Source: Flavobacterium sp. CECT 9288
Lineage (GTDB): Bacteria; Bacteroidota; Bacteroidia; Flavobacteriales; Flavobacteriaceae
Assembly: GCF_918731615.1 (NCBI RefSeq)
Contig: NZ_OU957226.1
Span: 1,488,001 to 1,552,000 of the forward strand
Direction of reading: 5' to 3'
Length of the DNA stretch: 64,000 nt
The position numbers and the translations under genes were made by a program. The notes below the pieces were generated by a model. That model worked only from the letters and a program-made list of their open reading frames with translations. It was not told the DNA's origin and made no database searches. This document shows positions 49,603-58,457 of this stretch, piece by piece. Every line of letters starts with the position of its first letter. The stretch's first letter is position 1.

Positions 49603-52584
49603 CTAAATAATTAATCGGATAATTACTGTAGTTCCTGTTTCCGAAAAATTGATTTGAATAGGATTGATATTGCTAGGTTGCATAATTTGAAGGCGCTTTT
49701 TGGCAATGGCAATGCCTTTTGAATTGTGGGTATTTATATTTTTGGTATTGCCTTTCCCGTTATCTAAAATTTGGATTTGAAGCAGCTGATCAACCGTAAT
49801 TGTAAAATCAATTGTAAAAGAAGGGTGAGGAGATTCCTCATCAAAAGCATGCTTGAAAATATTTTCTACAAAGGGCTGTAATAACATTGTAGGTATTTCT
49901 ATTTGGTGTTTATCGATGCTTTCATCTACTTCAATTGTAAATTGAATACGGTTGTCAAATCGTTTATTTTCAATAGCAATGTAGGTCTCTAAATATTTAA
50001 TTTCATCAGCAATTGTTATGGTTTGGTAGGTAGAATTGTCTAATGTTTGACGCATCAAACTAGCAACTTCGCTAATATAAATTGTAGAATTTAGTTTGTC
50101 ATTATTAAAAACAAATTGTTGAATGGTGTATAAAGCATTAAACGTAAAATGCGGATTCATCTGACTTAATAAGGCTTCTAGTTTTGCCTTAGCAAGTTGA
50201 TTTTCGGTTGCTGCTTTTTGTTGGGCTCTTTTTTTTATTCTGAAAATTAATAGCGCTGCTCCTAGAATGATAAGAATTCCGATTACACAATAAAATAGGC
50301 CTGTTTTCCAAAATGGAGGTTGAATGATAATTTTTAAAATACTAAAACGCGTTGTTTTTCCGGCGTGTAAATCTAAAACTTCAATTTCTAGATTGTAAGT
50401 GTCATTTGGTAAGTAAGACAAATAAACGAATGGCTTTTCTGTATAAGGACTCCATCGATTTGATTTCTTCAAGCGGTATCTAAATTTTAATTTGTTTGGG
50501 TACAAATGTCCTTTTGGAACAAAATCTAATGCGATTGTATTGTGTTCATAATCTGTAATTAATTGATTGGATTGATACGAAAACCAACGGTAGTTTTTTG
50601 GAGCAATCAGAACGGAATTAATGGCAATTGAACTGATTTTGATATCGGTAACCGAATTTTTAGTTGCTGTAATTTTCTTTAAATCGATGTTGTAAAACCC
50701 TTTCTTAGTGCCAAGCCACAATTGATTTTCAAAAATTTGGGAACTAGTTATGGCGGTATCTTTCAGCCCTTGTTCCTTATCAAATAACTGTATCACTCCA
50801 TTATGATAGCAGTTTATTCCTTTTTCGGTACCTATAAAAATATAGTCTTGGTAACTTTCTAGAAACGTGATTGTAGTACCGATCAACTGATTTTTTTGAA
50901 TTGTTTTTAGTATTTTAAAAGATTTGGTGTTATCAATTACATAAATAGCACCAAATTCAGATGCAATAATTAAGTTTCCTTGCTTATTTTGGGTAATAAA
51001 TTTGAGTTTGCTTTCGTTCCAAATACCTTCTTTTAGCAGCGATTTAAAAGTTTTATTTTCATAAATAAACAATCCTTGAAACACTGAGATGAAATAGGTT
51101 TTGTCATTTGAATTTAAAATTCCAACTACGTCCAAAGGGGTATTTGTTTTAAATTCCGAGAAATGTTTGGCTTTTAAACCAGTAAGATCATCATAGACTC
51201 TAACGCCTGCATACGGTATTGTTTCTATTAATTGCTGATCGTAGGTAAAACCAATTTTATAACTGTGAATGGGGGCGTAATTGATTAATTCACCTATAAA
51301 GCTCATCTCAAATAAACCGATATTACTGCTAATCCAAAACGATTTTTGATGTTTTATGATTTCATAAAATTCGATTTGGTTTGCGGGTATTTTATAGTTC
51401 AATTCATAATAACCGTCAGCATGTGAAGGCAGTTCTTGTTTTGAATTTTTAATGTACGCTAGTTCTGCATTTTTAAAATCAGTTAATGAAACTGATGTGG
51501 TAATGGTATTGTCTTTTTCTAAAAAGGAGACTCCATCCTGATGCAGTATCACTTTTTTTGCTCCGATGGAGGTAAAATCCACTATCGTTTTATTTTCAAA
51601 TGGGTTGTAGTTAATGGTTTTATCGAGCTGAATTTCGTATATTCCTTTATCTTTTGAACCTACGTAAAGAATGTTTTTTTTACGAGCGTGCACCACATTC
51701 AATAAATTTTTAGAATCAATTCCGTACAATTCCGAAATGTTTTTCATCTGGTTATTTGCAATTGCATACAAACCACCACTGTTGTCAAACACACCCCAAG
51801 CAGCCGCGTAAAGATTACGATCACTATCTGCAATGAAGTCCCAAAAAATAGATTGCCCAAGAGATTTTGAAGTTGGTTGATCTTGTAATAATTTTTCGAT
51901 CTGAAAGGATTGGAGGAATCCTTTGTTTGCGCTTAGTAAAGTTCCCTCAAATAAACCCAAACTGTAGGCATATTTAAACTGATGTACAGGTGCAATTTCT
52001 GGATTGTTTTTATTGGTTTCAATTTTAAAAATTCCCTCGTTGGCGGTTGAAAAATAAACATAGTTCTTGTACACTACGAAATCGGTAACAATAAACACTC
52101 CAAAATGTGGGACAATTCCTTTCGGGACTACAATGGCATTGGTTTTAGTGTCGATAATTGCAATTCCTAGTTCTGTACCTACATAAATTTTGTCGTTGTG
52201 AGCCAATACTTTTCGAGCTCGTAATGATGGTAAGCCCTTTTGTTTATCAAAAACAGTAAATTGTAAACCGTCATATTTGTATACTCCACCTCCATAACTA
52301 GCAAACCATAAGTTGCCATTGCGATCTTGAGCTATGTCCCAGCAACTGTTATTATTAATTGTTTTTGGTAAAATTAGATTTGAAAAGGCTCCATTTTCCA
52401 GCTTCGAAATCCCATTTTCAGTACCAATCCATAAGTCTTCATTTTTATCTAAAAACAATGCCCGTACTGCATTATTAGGTAATCCATTTGAAGTAGTGTA
52501 ATTGATGGAAGGCTTGTATTGAGCTGAACAATACACACCATAAAAACACACAAGAAAAAGTAAAACTTTAGTTGGCAAGTGCAT
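49603..52584 (-). CDS. LytS/YehU-type sensor histidine kinase with beta-propeller sensor domain
   Basis: 993 residues. A signal sequence is followed by a large periplasmic two-component-regulator propeller, with repeats such as LWIGTENGISKLENG, DLWFASYGGGVYKYDG, IYVGTELGIAII, LYVGSKDKGIYEI, IFIGTEKGINCYHNG and LWLGTKKGFYNID. A Y_Y_Y domain (about residues 640-745: FRYRLKKSNRWSPY), a transmembrane helix near residue 770, and a HisKA_3-type kinase with LLSQMNPHFTFNALYTIQQF follow. The final HATPase has ILDNGKGN and GIAIAKKRLQI. It overlaps the LytTR regulator gene by 17 bp, forming its cognate pair; propeller kinases usually sense polysaccharides or envelope signals. Confidence 0.92.
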   Translation of the reverse strand: MHLPTKVLLFLVCFYGVYCSAQYKPSINYTTSNGLPNNAVRALFLDKNEDLWIGTENGISKLENGAFSNLILPKTINNNSCWDIAQDRNGNLWFASYGGGVYKYDGLQFTVFDKQKGLPSLRARKVLAHNDKIYVGTELGIAIIDTKTNAIVVPKGIVPHFGVFIVTDFVVYKNYVYFSTANEGIFKIETNKNNPEIAPVHQFKYAYSLGLFEGTLLSANKGFLQSFQIEKLLQDQPTSKSLGQSIFWDFIADSDRNLYAAAWGVFDNSGGLYAIANNQMKNISELYGIDSKNLLNVVHARKKNILYVGSKDKGIYEIQLDKTINYNPFENKTIVDFTSIGAKKVILHQDGVSFLEKDNTITTSVSLTDFKNAELAYIKNSKQELPSHADGYYELNYKIPANQIEFYEIIKHQKSFWISSNIGLFEMSFIGELINYAPIHSYKIGFTYDQQLIETIPYAGVRVYDDLTGLKAKHFSEFKTNTPLDVVGILNSNDKTYFISVFQGLFIYENKTFKSLLKEGIWNESKLKFITQNKQGNLIIASEFGAIYVIDNTKSFKILKTIQKNQLIGTTITFLESYQDYIFIGTEKGINCYHNGVIQLFDKEQGLKDTAITSSQIFENQLWLGTKKGFYNIDLKKITATKNSVTDIKISSIAINSVLIAPKNYRWFSYQSNQLITDYEHNTIALDFVPKGHLYPNKLKFRYRLKKSNRWSPYTEKPFVYLSYLPNDTYNLEIEVLDLHAGKTTRFSILKIIIQPPFWKTGLFYCVIGILIILGAALLIFRIKKRAQQKAATENQLAKAKLEALLSQMNPHFTFNALYTIQQFVFNNDKLNSTIYISEVASLMRQTLDNSTYQTITIADEIKYLETYIAIENKRFDNRIQFTIEVDESIDKHQIEIPTMLLQPFVENIFKHAFDEESPHPSFTIDFTITVDQLLQIQILDNGKGNTKNINTHNSKGIAIAKKRLQIMQPSNINPIQINFSETGTTVIIRLII

Positions 52585-53317
52585 CTATAAGTTTAGTTTT
52601 GTTATAATAAGCATCTGAAACTTTAATGTTTGAACCATTTGACATCTTTAGAGTATACGTTTTACTGTTAAAAGAAACGATTTTTTTCTTATTTATTATG
52701 GCGCTACTACTTACTTTAATGAAACTACTTTCGGGCAACAATAAAAGAACATCTTTTAAATATTTATGAATTACAATGGTGTCGTTTGTTGTTATAATTG
52801 TACATTTTCCAGTTCCATTTTGTGACTGGCAACTTATGATTTCAGTTAGATCAACTACAGTAAAACCGTCATTAGACGGGAATAAAATGGTAGTTTGATT
52901 TCCTTTCAAATTATTTTTTAGGATTTCGTTTCTGTTTACAGTGTTGGCCAATGCCTTTTTAGTTTCGAATTGTTCAACAATGGCCTTTATGTTTAATGGG
53001 TTTATGGGTTTCATTAAATAATTCATGGCACTTATTTCAATAGCTTTTGTATACTGATTGGCATGTCCGGTAACAAATACCACTTCAAAAGGCAGAACAT
53101 CAAAACTATTGATTAATTCAAAACCATTTTTTTCGGGCATATCAATATCTAAAAACACTAAATCCGGCTTGTGGGTTTTGATAGCTATTAATGCGGTATC
53201 AACAGAAGGGCATAGGGCTACAATTTGAATAACTCCATTACTATACAATTCGCAGAAACTTTTAATAAGTTCTCTCGAATTTTTTTGATCATCAACGATG
53301 ATAGCATTTAGTACCAT
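52568..53317 (-). CDS. LytTR-type response regulator
   Basis: 249 residues: a receiver (1-120) with VDDQKN at the acidic pocket, phospho-acceptor Asp57 in VFLDIDMPEKNG and Lys in YLMKPINPL, then a LytTR DNA-binding domain (about 150-245) with LTEIISCQSQNGTGKCTI, VHKYLKDVLLLLPESSFIKV and SSAIINKKKIVSFNSKTYTL. It is transcribed first, with the kinase gene overlapping its end. A promoter-like segment copied from the uvrA upstream region lies about 70 bp before the start. Confidence 0.93.
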   Translation of the reverse strand: MVLNAIIVDDQKNSRELIKSFCELYSNGVIQIVALCPSVDTALIAIKTHKPDLVFLDIDMPEKNGFELINSFDVLPFEVVFVTGHANQYTKAIEISAMNYLMKPINPLNIKAIVEQFETKKALANTVNRNEILKNNLKGNQTTILFPSNDGFTVVDLTEIISCQSQNGTGKCTIITTNDTIVIHKYLKDVLLLLPESSFIKVSSSAIINKKKIVSFNSKTYTLKMSNGSNIKVSDAYYNKTKLIDALAN

Positions 53318-53376
53318 AAAATAGAAAAAGAATTACGTTAGTAATTGTTGCATTAATTTTTGAATTGTATTCTTTT

Positions 53377-53440
53377 TTTTGCAAAAAAAAACAAAGTTAC
53401 CATTTTGATTTGCTTTTTCACTGCAAAACAATAGAAGTTT
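53377..53440 (-). promoter_or_regulatory. Second copy of the uvrA promoter segment
   Basis: It shares an identical 21-base core and matching flanks (TTTTGCAAAAAA on the left, TAGAAGTTT on the right) with 45481-45542. The minus-strand TAACTTTG at 53392-53399 would give the LytTR gene a leader of about 70 bp. The shared A-tract differs by two bases. Confidence 0.6.
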
Positions 53441-53503
53441 ATTACAAAAAAATCGGTATTTTTGATGGAAATCAATAAAGTATTTCTAATTAGGAGTTAT
53501 TAT

Positions 53504-54421
53504 ATGAAAACAAGAATTGGAATTTTAGGAATTGGTGGAGTAGGAGGCTATTTTGGGGGATTATTAGCAAAGGCTTACGTAGACTCAGATACTATTGAAA
53601 TTGTATTTATTGCCCGTGGTGATACCCAAAAATTTATAGCGCAAAATGGATTGAAAATAGTTACAGATACTACTGAAAGCATTGTGTTTCCTAAATTGAT
53701 ATCCAATAACCCATCAGAGATTGAAACTTTAGATGTCCTTATTTGTGCTACAAAAACCTATGATATTGAAAACAGTTTGATGTCTATAAAAGATTGTATA
53801 ACCTCTGACACTATGATTTTGCCATTATACAATGGTGTTGATGCAACGGAACGGATTCAAACATTATTTCCTGAAAATACAATTTTGCAAGCTTGTGTTT
53901 ATATTGTTTCTATGATTACCGCTCCTGGAAATATTAAGAAAATTGGTTCGTATGAAAAACTATTTTTTGGTTCTACAACAGTACCAATTTCAAAATTAGA
54001 AACATTACAGTCTATTTTTACAAATGCAAAAATAGAAAGCTATCTTGTAGAAAATATCAAGGAAACGGTTTGGGAAAAATTTATTTTCATCTCCGCTTTA
54101 GCCTCTGCAACTTCGTATTTAAATCAAAATATTGGCGGTATTTTAAATAATCATAGAAATAAAGAACTTTACAATGCATTATTAAAGGAAATATCTGCTG
54201 TTGCTTTGGCAAAAGGGATCAAATTACCGAACGATATCATTGCTCAAACCATAACCAAACTAGAGAAATCACCGCAAGATAATACATCATCAATGCATAG
54301 AGATTTTCTTGCTGGAAATACTACAGAAGTAAAATCGCTAACAGAATATGTAGTTAATGAAGGTTTAAAATATGGGGTTCTTACGCCTAAGTATCAGCAA
54401 ATTTTAAAGAAATTAACTTGA
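53504..54421 (+). CDS. panE: Ketopantoate reductase / 2-dehydropantoate 2-reductase
   Basis: 305 residues from the ATG preceded by TAGGAG, one of the few Shine-Dalgarno-like sites in the window. An upstream in-frame ATG (53462) would add 14 residues not in the family. The Rossmann motif GIGGVGGYFGG (7-17), the adenine-phosphate region FIARGD, the catalytic Lys in WEKFIFISAL, and the Asn in YNGVDA match PanE, which uses NADPH to reduce ketopantoate for pantothenate synthesis. The C-terminal helical domain is complete. Confidence 0.9.
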   Translation: MKTRIGILGIGGVGGYFGGLLAKAYVDSDTIEIVFIARGDTQKFIAQNGLKIVTDTTESIVFPKLISNNPSEIETLDVLICATKTYDIENSLMSIKDCITSDTMILPLYNGVDATERIQTLFPENTILQACVYIVSMITAPGNIKKIGSYEKLFFGSTTVPISKLETLQSIFTNAKIESYLVENIKETVWEKFIFISALASATSYLNQNIGGILNNHRNKELYNALLKEISAVALAKGIKLPNDIIAQTITKLEKSPQDNTSSMHRDFLAGNTTEVKSLTEYVVNEGLKYGVLTPKYQQILKKLT

Positions 54422-54431
54422 AAAATTACAA

Positions 54432-55022
54432 TTACTCTTCTTCTAGATTCAAAGAAATTACTTTAGTATCATCTTCATCTTCGCTTTCAATTTCAAAAAA
54501 ACTAAAAATAGATCCTCCGTAACTTTTTTGAAATGAAAAATGCATCATGTGATCGAGCTTCGTATACTTAGAGTGTTCAATAATCATCATACCATCTTCA
54601 TTGAGTAATTCTTTCTCAAAAACTAACATCACTATTCTCTCGAATGTTTTTTGGTCTAATCCATAAGGTGGATCTGCAAAAATGATATCATAAGATGTTT
54701 TGCATTTTTCCAAATAAGCAAACACATCACTTTTAGTCGCAGCTATATTAAAATCATATTCAGAGGCAACTTGTTTAATGAATTTTACGCAACCAAAGTC
54801 ACCATCAACAGAAGTTATGGGTGTACTACCACGAGAAGCAAATTCATAACTTATGTTTCCTGTTCCTGCAAACAAATCTAATACTTTGAGATTTTCAAAA
54901 TTAAAATGGTTATTCAAAACATTGAATAATGCTTCTTTAGACATGTCTGTCGTAGGTCGAACAGGTAGGCCTTTTGGAGGTGAAATTCTTCTTCCTTTAT
55001 ATTTTCCGGATATGATTCTCAT
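54432..55022 (-). CDS. rsmD: 16S rRNA (guanine966-N2)-methyltransferase
   Basis: 196 residues. MRIISGKYKGRRISPP, RPTTDMSKEALFNVLNN, the SAM-binding VLDLFAGTGNISYEFASRG and the catalytic DPPYGLD mark RsmD. It methylates G966 of 16S rRNA. A C-terminal acidic tail (ESEDEDDTKVISLNLEEE) is unusual. The start overlaps the DUF3822 gene's end by four bases. Confidence 0.93.
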   Translation of the reverse strand: MRIISGKYKGRRISPPKGLPVRPTTDMSKEALFNVLNNHFNFENLKVLDLFAGTGNISYEFASRGSTPITSVDGDFGCVKFIKQVASEYDFNIAATKSDVFAYLEKCKTSYDIIFADPPYGLDQKTFERIVMLVFEKELLNEDGMMIIEHSKYTKLDHMMHFSFQKSYGGSIFSFFEIESEDEDDTKVISLNLEEE

Positions 55023-55825
55023 GAGTTAAAAAGTATGTAATGGGCTCTGTTTTCGGCAACAGAAAAATAATTGTTCCAACGTAAATCTTCGACATCTATA
55101 AGGGATACGTTTCGAATGTATTTGTAAACAATTGTGTAAAAATCACTTTCTACATCTATTTTTCCAATAAATTCTAATGCAAAATATTCTGGATTCATTC
55201 CTAACTGTTCTGCAGTAAAAAGAATATAATAAATTAAATCCTCAGGGGTTTTGTAATCAAATGAATTGAAAAATATAAGTTTTTGATTTTCTATAACTAC
55301 TATTTCAAAATGACCCGTATTAAGGTGAACAAACATTTTTTTATGGTGTTTGTCTTTTGTTAATTCTAATAATTTTGATACTAAAATACTATGTGCGTGC
55401 TTGTATGTAAAGGAACCAAAATGATCTATGAAAAAATTATTGATATTCACGTAAGGAATATAAACCGTATTCATCTGGTGGTTCTCTAGTGTGTCAAAAG
55501 CAAAAAAATCAGTTTCAAAAACCTTAGTATTGTATTGCAAATAACTACCAAGTGCTTCTTCATCAAAAAATAAAGCAGGAACAAATGTTGCTAAATTATT
55601 GTTGTGGATTATTAGAATTTCGTCATATTTTTGAGATAACTCCGAATGGTTTTTAAAAGCATTTGCAAATAAATCTTCGATTTTTGTTGTCTTTGGAAAA
55701 GCATCGAAATATACCTCATTAAATGAAGAAACCGTATCATTTAGGGTATCAAAACAACAAAAAGAAAGTCCAGTCAAGGAAACTTGAATAGATAATTTTT
55801 TATAATTTTTTTCGATTACATCCAT
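55019..55825 (-). CDS. DUF3822 family protein
   Basis: 268 residues. The start KLSIQVSLTGLSFCCFDTLN and the middle MNTVYIPYVNINNFFIDHFG and FVHLNTGHFEIVVIENQKLI match DUF3822, a Bacteroidota-only family with an actin/ASKHA-like fold commonly found beside rsmD. The function is unknown. The two genes overlap by four bases and share a promoter with a TAAGTTTG box at 55851-55858. Confidence 0.88.
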   Translation of the reverse strand: MDVIEKNYKKLSIQVSLTGLSFCCFDTLNDTVSSFNEVYFDAFPKTTKIEDLFANAFKNHSELSQKYDEILIIHNNNLATFVPALFFDEEALGSYLQYNTKVFETDFFAFDTLENHQMNTVYIPYVNINNFFIDHFGSFTYKHAHSILVSKLLELTKDKHHKKMFVHLNTGHFEIVVIENQKLIFFNSFDYKTPEDLIYYILFTAEQLGMNPEYFALEFIGKIDVESDFYTIVYKYIRNVSLIDVEDLRWNNYFSVAENRAHYILFNS

Positions 55826-55850
55826 AAAAACACATATTTTTTTGACCTCG

Positions 55851-55858
55851 CAAACTTA
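55851..55858 (-). promoter_or_regulatory. -7 box (TAAGTTTG) of the DUF3822-rsmD operon
   Basis: An exact consensus match on the minus strand, 25 bp before the DUF3822 start codon. Confidence 0.55.
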
Positions 55859-55965
55859 CAAATTTAATCAGTAATAAGTATCTCATTACAATGGAAATGA
55901 TGTTGATTGCTTATTAAATATTTTTAACATTAAAATTAGATAAAAACATGATTTTAATAACAAAA

Positions 55966-55988
55966 AAACGCCTCTTATTGAGGCGTTT
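55966..55988 (-). terminator. Intrinsic terminator of the OmpA-family gene
   Basis: A perfect 9-bp stem (AAACGCCTC and complement) with loop TTATT, followed by Ts on the minus strand. Confidence 0.9.
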
Positions 55989-56009
55989 AAATTATAATTT
56001 GATGAAAAA

Positions 56010-56843
56010 TTATTTCTTTTGATTTTTCATTTCTTTTTCAATCATTTCATAAAACTGATCAATTTTAGGCAATACCACAATTCTAGTTCTACGGTTTCTT
56101 GATTTATTTTCAGGTGTATCATTCGCAACTAGCGGAATATATGAACTTCTACCTGCAGCTATCAATTGCTCAGGTTTTACACCCAATTGATTTGTTAATA
56201 CACGTATGATGGCTGTAGAACGTTTAACACTTAAATCCCAATTGTCAAGTAAAACTCCAGTACCATTGTAAGGTACATTATCTGTATGACCTTCTACCAT
56301 ACATTCAAAATCAGGTTTGTCATTAACAACTTTAGCTACTTTTTCAAGTACTCCTTTTGCCTGATCAGTCACTTCATAACTACCACTTTTAAATAATAAT
56401 TTATCAGCAATTGATATAAAAACTACTCCTTTTTCAACATTTACCTCAATATCCGGATCAGAGATTCCTACAGATCTTTTTAAACTAGTAACAAGAGCAA
56501 GAGTTACACTGTCTTTTTTAGTTAAAGCATCTTGCATTCTGCTTATTTTTAAATCTTTCTCTTTGATTGATTCTAAGGCTTTTTCAATATTTTCGGCTCC
56601 TTTTGTAGATAAAACAGTCATGTCTTTAGAAACACTTATCAAACCTTGGTTTTGCTCTTTTAAGGTTGCTGCAGTTGCTGCAAGAGCTGCTTTTTCTTCT
56701 AAACAAGAATTTAGTTTTACTGTTGCAGTGTTTAATAAGTCTTGTGTTTCTTTGTTTTTAGCCTCTAGATCTGCGAATTTCTTTTTAGAAACACATGATG
56801 TCATCAGGGCTAAAACAGTTAGGGTCAATGCTATTTTTTTCAT
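56010..56843 (-). CDS. OmpA-family peptidoglycan-binding lipoprotein
   Basis: 277 residues with a lipoprotein signal ending ALMTSC (Cys17). A long coiled coil (about 20-125) is followed by an OmpA domain (about 145-265) with LLFKSGSYEVTDQAKGVLEKVA, VEGHTDNVPYN, DLSVKRSTAIIRVL and NRRTRIVVLPK. The Asp and Arg that grip diaminopimelate (HTDN and RNRR) are present. It links outer membrane and cell wall; the helical stalk is longer than in Pal. Confidence 0.9.
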   Translation of the reverse strand: MKKIALTLTVLALMTSCVSKKKFADLEAKNKETQDLLNTATVKLNSCLEEKAALAATAATLKEQNQGLISVSKDMTVLSTKGAENIEKALESIKEKDLKISRMQDALTKKDSVTLALVTSLKRSVGISDPDIEVNVEKGVVFISIADKLLFKSGSYEVTDQAKGVLEKVAKVVNDKPDFECMVEGHTDNVPYNGTGVLLDNWDLSVKRSTAIIRVLTNQLGVKPEQLIAAGRSSYIPLVANDTPENKSRNRRTRIVVLPKIDQFYEMIEKEMKNQKK

Positions 56844-56867
56844 AGATAATAGTTTTTATTATTGTTA

Positions 56868-56875
56868 CAAATTTA
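56868..56875 (-). promoter_or_regulatory. -7 box (TAAATTTG) of the OmpA-family gene
   Basis: An exact consensus match on the minus strand, 24 bp before the start codon. Confidence 0.55.
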
Positions 56876-56915
56876 GTTTAAAGGTGTTAAGTTTTGTTTA
56901 TAATTATCATAAATT

Positions 56916-57899
56916 TTACCAAAAAACGTGCCGTTTTTCAATGAAATAATGATAAACAATACTTTTTTTATTATAATACCTATCTACTTGTACAGTATCT
57001 CGTTTTGCAAAATTTTTTCTAAAAAGGGTATAAAACGCGGCGTGAGCTTTAAGTATGGCTAAAAAATGTTTTCCTTTTCCTTGAGTTAGAAATTGAACTC
57101 CAGCAATTCCGTCAAGTATCATTCTTGTAAATAGAATAGGAAACAATTGATTTTTAGGTAAGTTCTTCGTTAACATCAATAAGGAGTTTCTAAAATTCAA
57201 AAATGTTTTTAAGGGGTTTCCTTGTTGTAACGTTGCACCACCTACATGATATACAACAGATTGAGAACAATATTGTATGCCATATCCTTTATTGAAAGCA
57301 CGCCAACATAAATCAATTTCTTCTTGATGAGCAAAGAAATCTCCATCAAAGCCTTTTAGTTCCTTATATACTTCGCTTCTAATGAAGAAACATGCACCTG
57401 AAGCCCAAAAAATAGATGTGTGATCATTATATTGACCTAAATCTTTTTCTAGAGTTTCAAATAACCTTCCACGGCAAAAAGGATAGCCATACTTATCAAT
57501 AAATCCACCCGCGGCACCCGCGTACTCAAAATAATCTTTTCTTTTATAATCTAGTATTTTGGGTTGGATAATGGCGGTATTTGTATCTTTTTCGAATATT
57601 TCAAGGATTGGTTGCAACCAGTTTTCAGTTACTTCAATATCAGAATTGATTAGCGCATATACATCGGCATTTAAATGTTGAAGTGCTTCGTTATAACCTT
57701 TTGCAAACCCAAAATTACCAGAATTTTGAATAATCACAACCTCAGGATAATTTTGTTTTACAAAAGAAACAGATGAATCGGTTGATGCATTATCTGCAAC
57801 GTATATAGTCGCTTCTTTTGAAAACTGTACTACTGAGGGCAAAAATTGTTCTAATAATTTGGTTCCATTCCAATTAAGGATAACAACGGCTATTTTCAT
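56916..57899 (-). CDS. Family 2 glycosyltransferase
   Basis: 327 residues, a GT-A fold without signal peptide. AVVILNWNGTKLLEQFLPSV at the start, VADNASTDSSVSFVKQNYP, GNFGFAKGYNEALQH and the metal-binding ALINSDIEVTENWL segment are typical of rhamnosyl- or galactofuranosyl-transferase relatives. A catalytic-side region FDGDFFAHQEEIDLCWRAF follows at about residue 190. The C-terminal amphipathic helix suggests membrane association. The acceptor is unknown; no polysaccharide cluster surrounds it. Confidence 0.88.
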   Translation of the reverse strand: MKIAVVILNWNGTKLLEQFLPSVVQFSKEATIYVADNASTDSSVSFVKQNYPEVVIIQNSGNFGFAKGYNEALQHLNADVYALINSDIEVTENWLQPILEIFEKDTNTAIIQPKILDYKRKDYFEYAGAAGGFIDKYGYPFCRGRLFETLEKDLGQYNDHTSIFWASGACFFIRSEVYKELKGFDGDFFAHQEEIDLCWRAFNKGYGIQYCSQSVVYHVGGATLQQGNPLKTFLNFRNSLLMLTKNLPKNQLFPILFTRMILDGIAGVQFLTQGKGKHFLAILKAHAAFYTLFRKNFAKRDTVQVDRYYNKKSIVYHYFIEKRHVFW

Positions 57900-57913
57900 G
57901 GTGTAATAATGTG

Positions 57914-58363
57914 CTAAAGTTGCCCGTAATTGGGCAAATCTTTCAGAAATTGATATTTTTCATTTTCAAAATCCATTTGGCAAAAGTAATGATTCAATCC
58001 ATTGGTTACCATCAAAAATTTGGCTTGTAATGTCATATTGTATTGCGCTATTTGGTCAAATGTAACTTGTGCTATTTGAATTTTGGGGGCTTTACATTCT
58101 ACAAGGATATCAATGGTACCGTCAGTATTGTAAACAACAACATCGTACCTTTTGCGTAAGCCATTGACTTTTAAAACTTTTTCAACATTTATTAAAGAAA
58201 GGGGGTATTCTTTTTGTTCCAATAAAAACCGAACTACATGCTGCCTTACCCATTCCTCAGGTGTAAGAATTATAAATTTTTTACGAATAACATCAAAAAT
58301 AGCTGTTTTATTTTCGCTATTTTTGAACCGAAAAGTGTAGTGTGGAAAATTGAGAATTTGCAT
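57914..58363 (-). CDS. HSDR_N-type (type I restriction R-subunit N-terminal) nuclease-fold protein
   Basis: 149 residues. A PD-(D/E)xK core is visible: RYDVVVYNTDGTIDILVECKAP holds the catalytic Asp, Glu and Lys. QIAQYNMTLQAKFLMVTNGL follows the fold. This is the free-standing HSDR_N_2 family typical of Bacteroidota next to holA, with no HsdM, HsdS or helicase nearby. It is therefore not a restriction system; a nucleic-acid role is inferred. Confidence 0.88.
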   Translation of the reverse strand: MQILNFPHYTFRFKNSENKTAIFDVIRKKFIILTPEEWVRQHVVRFLLEQKEYPLSLINVEKVLKVNGLRKRYDVVVYNTDGTIDILVECKAPKIQIAQVTFDQIAQYNMTLQAKFLMVTNGLNHYFCQMDFENEKYQFLKDLPNYGQL

Positions 58364-58457
58364 GGTGCAAAAGTATTAAATAAGTTTAAAAAGTAAAGTT
58401 TAAAGATCCATTCTGATAAAAAGATACTTTGCTTATTAAAACTTGAATTAAATTGAA

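Noticed and set aside
56790..56820. A piece resembling the dispersed repeat end (CATCAGGGCTAAAAC)
   Set aside because: It is coding sequence in the OmpA-family signal peptide, with no second arm or hairpin nearby; treated as coincidence.
57914..58363. Type I restriction enzyme fragment
   Set aside because: No HsdM, HsdS or helicase domain; the small HSDR_N_2 protein beside holA is a normal stand-alone gene.
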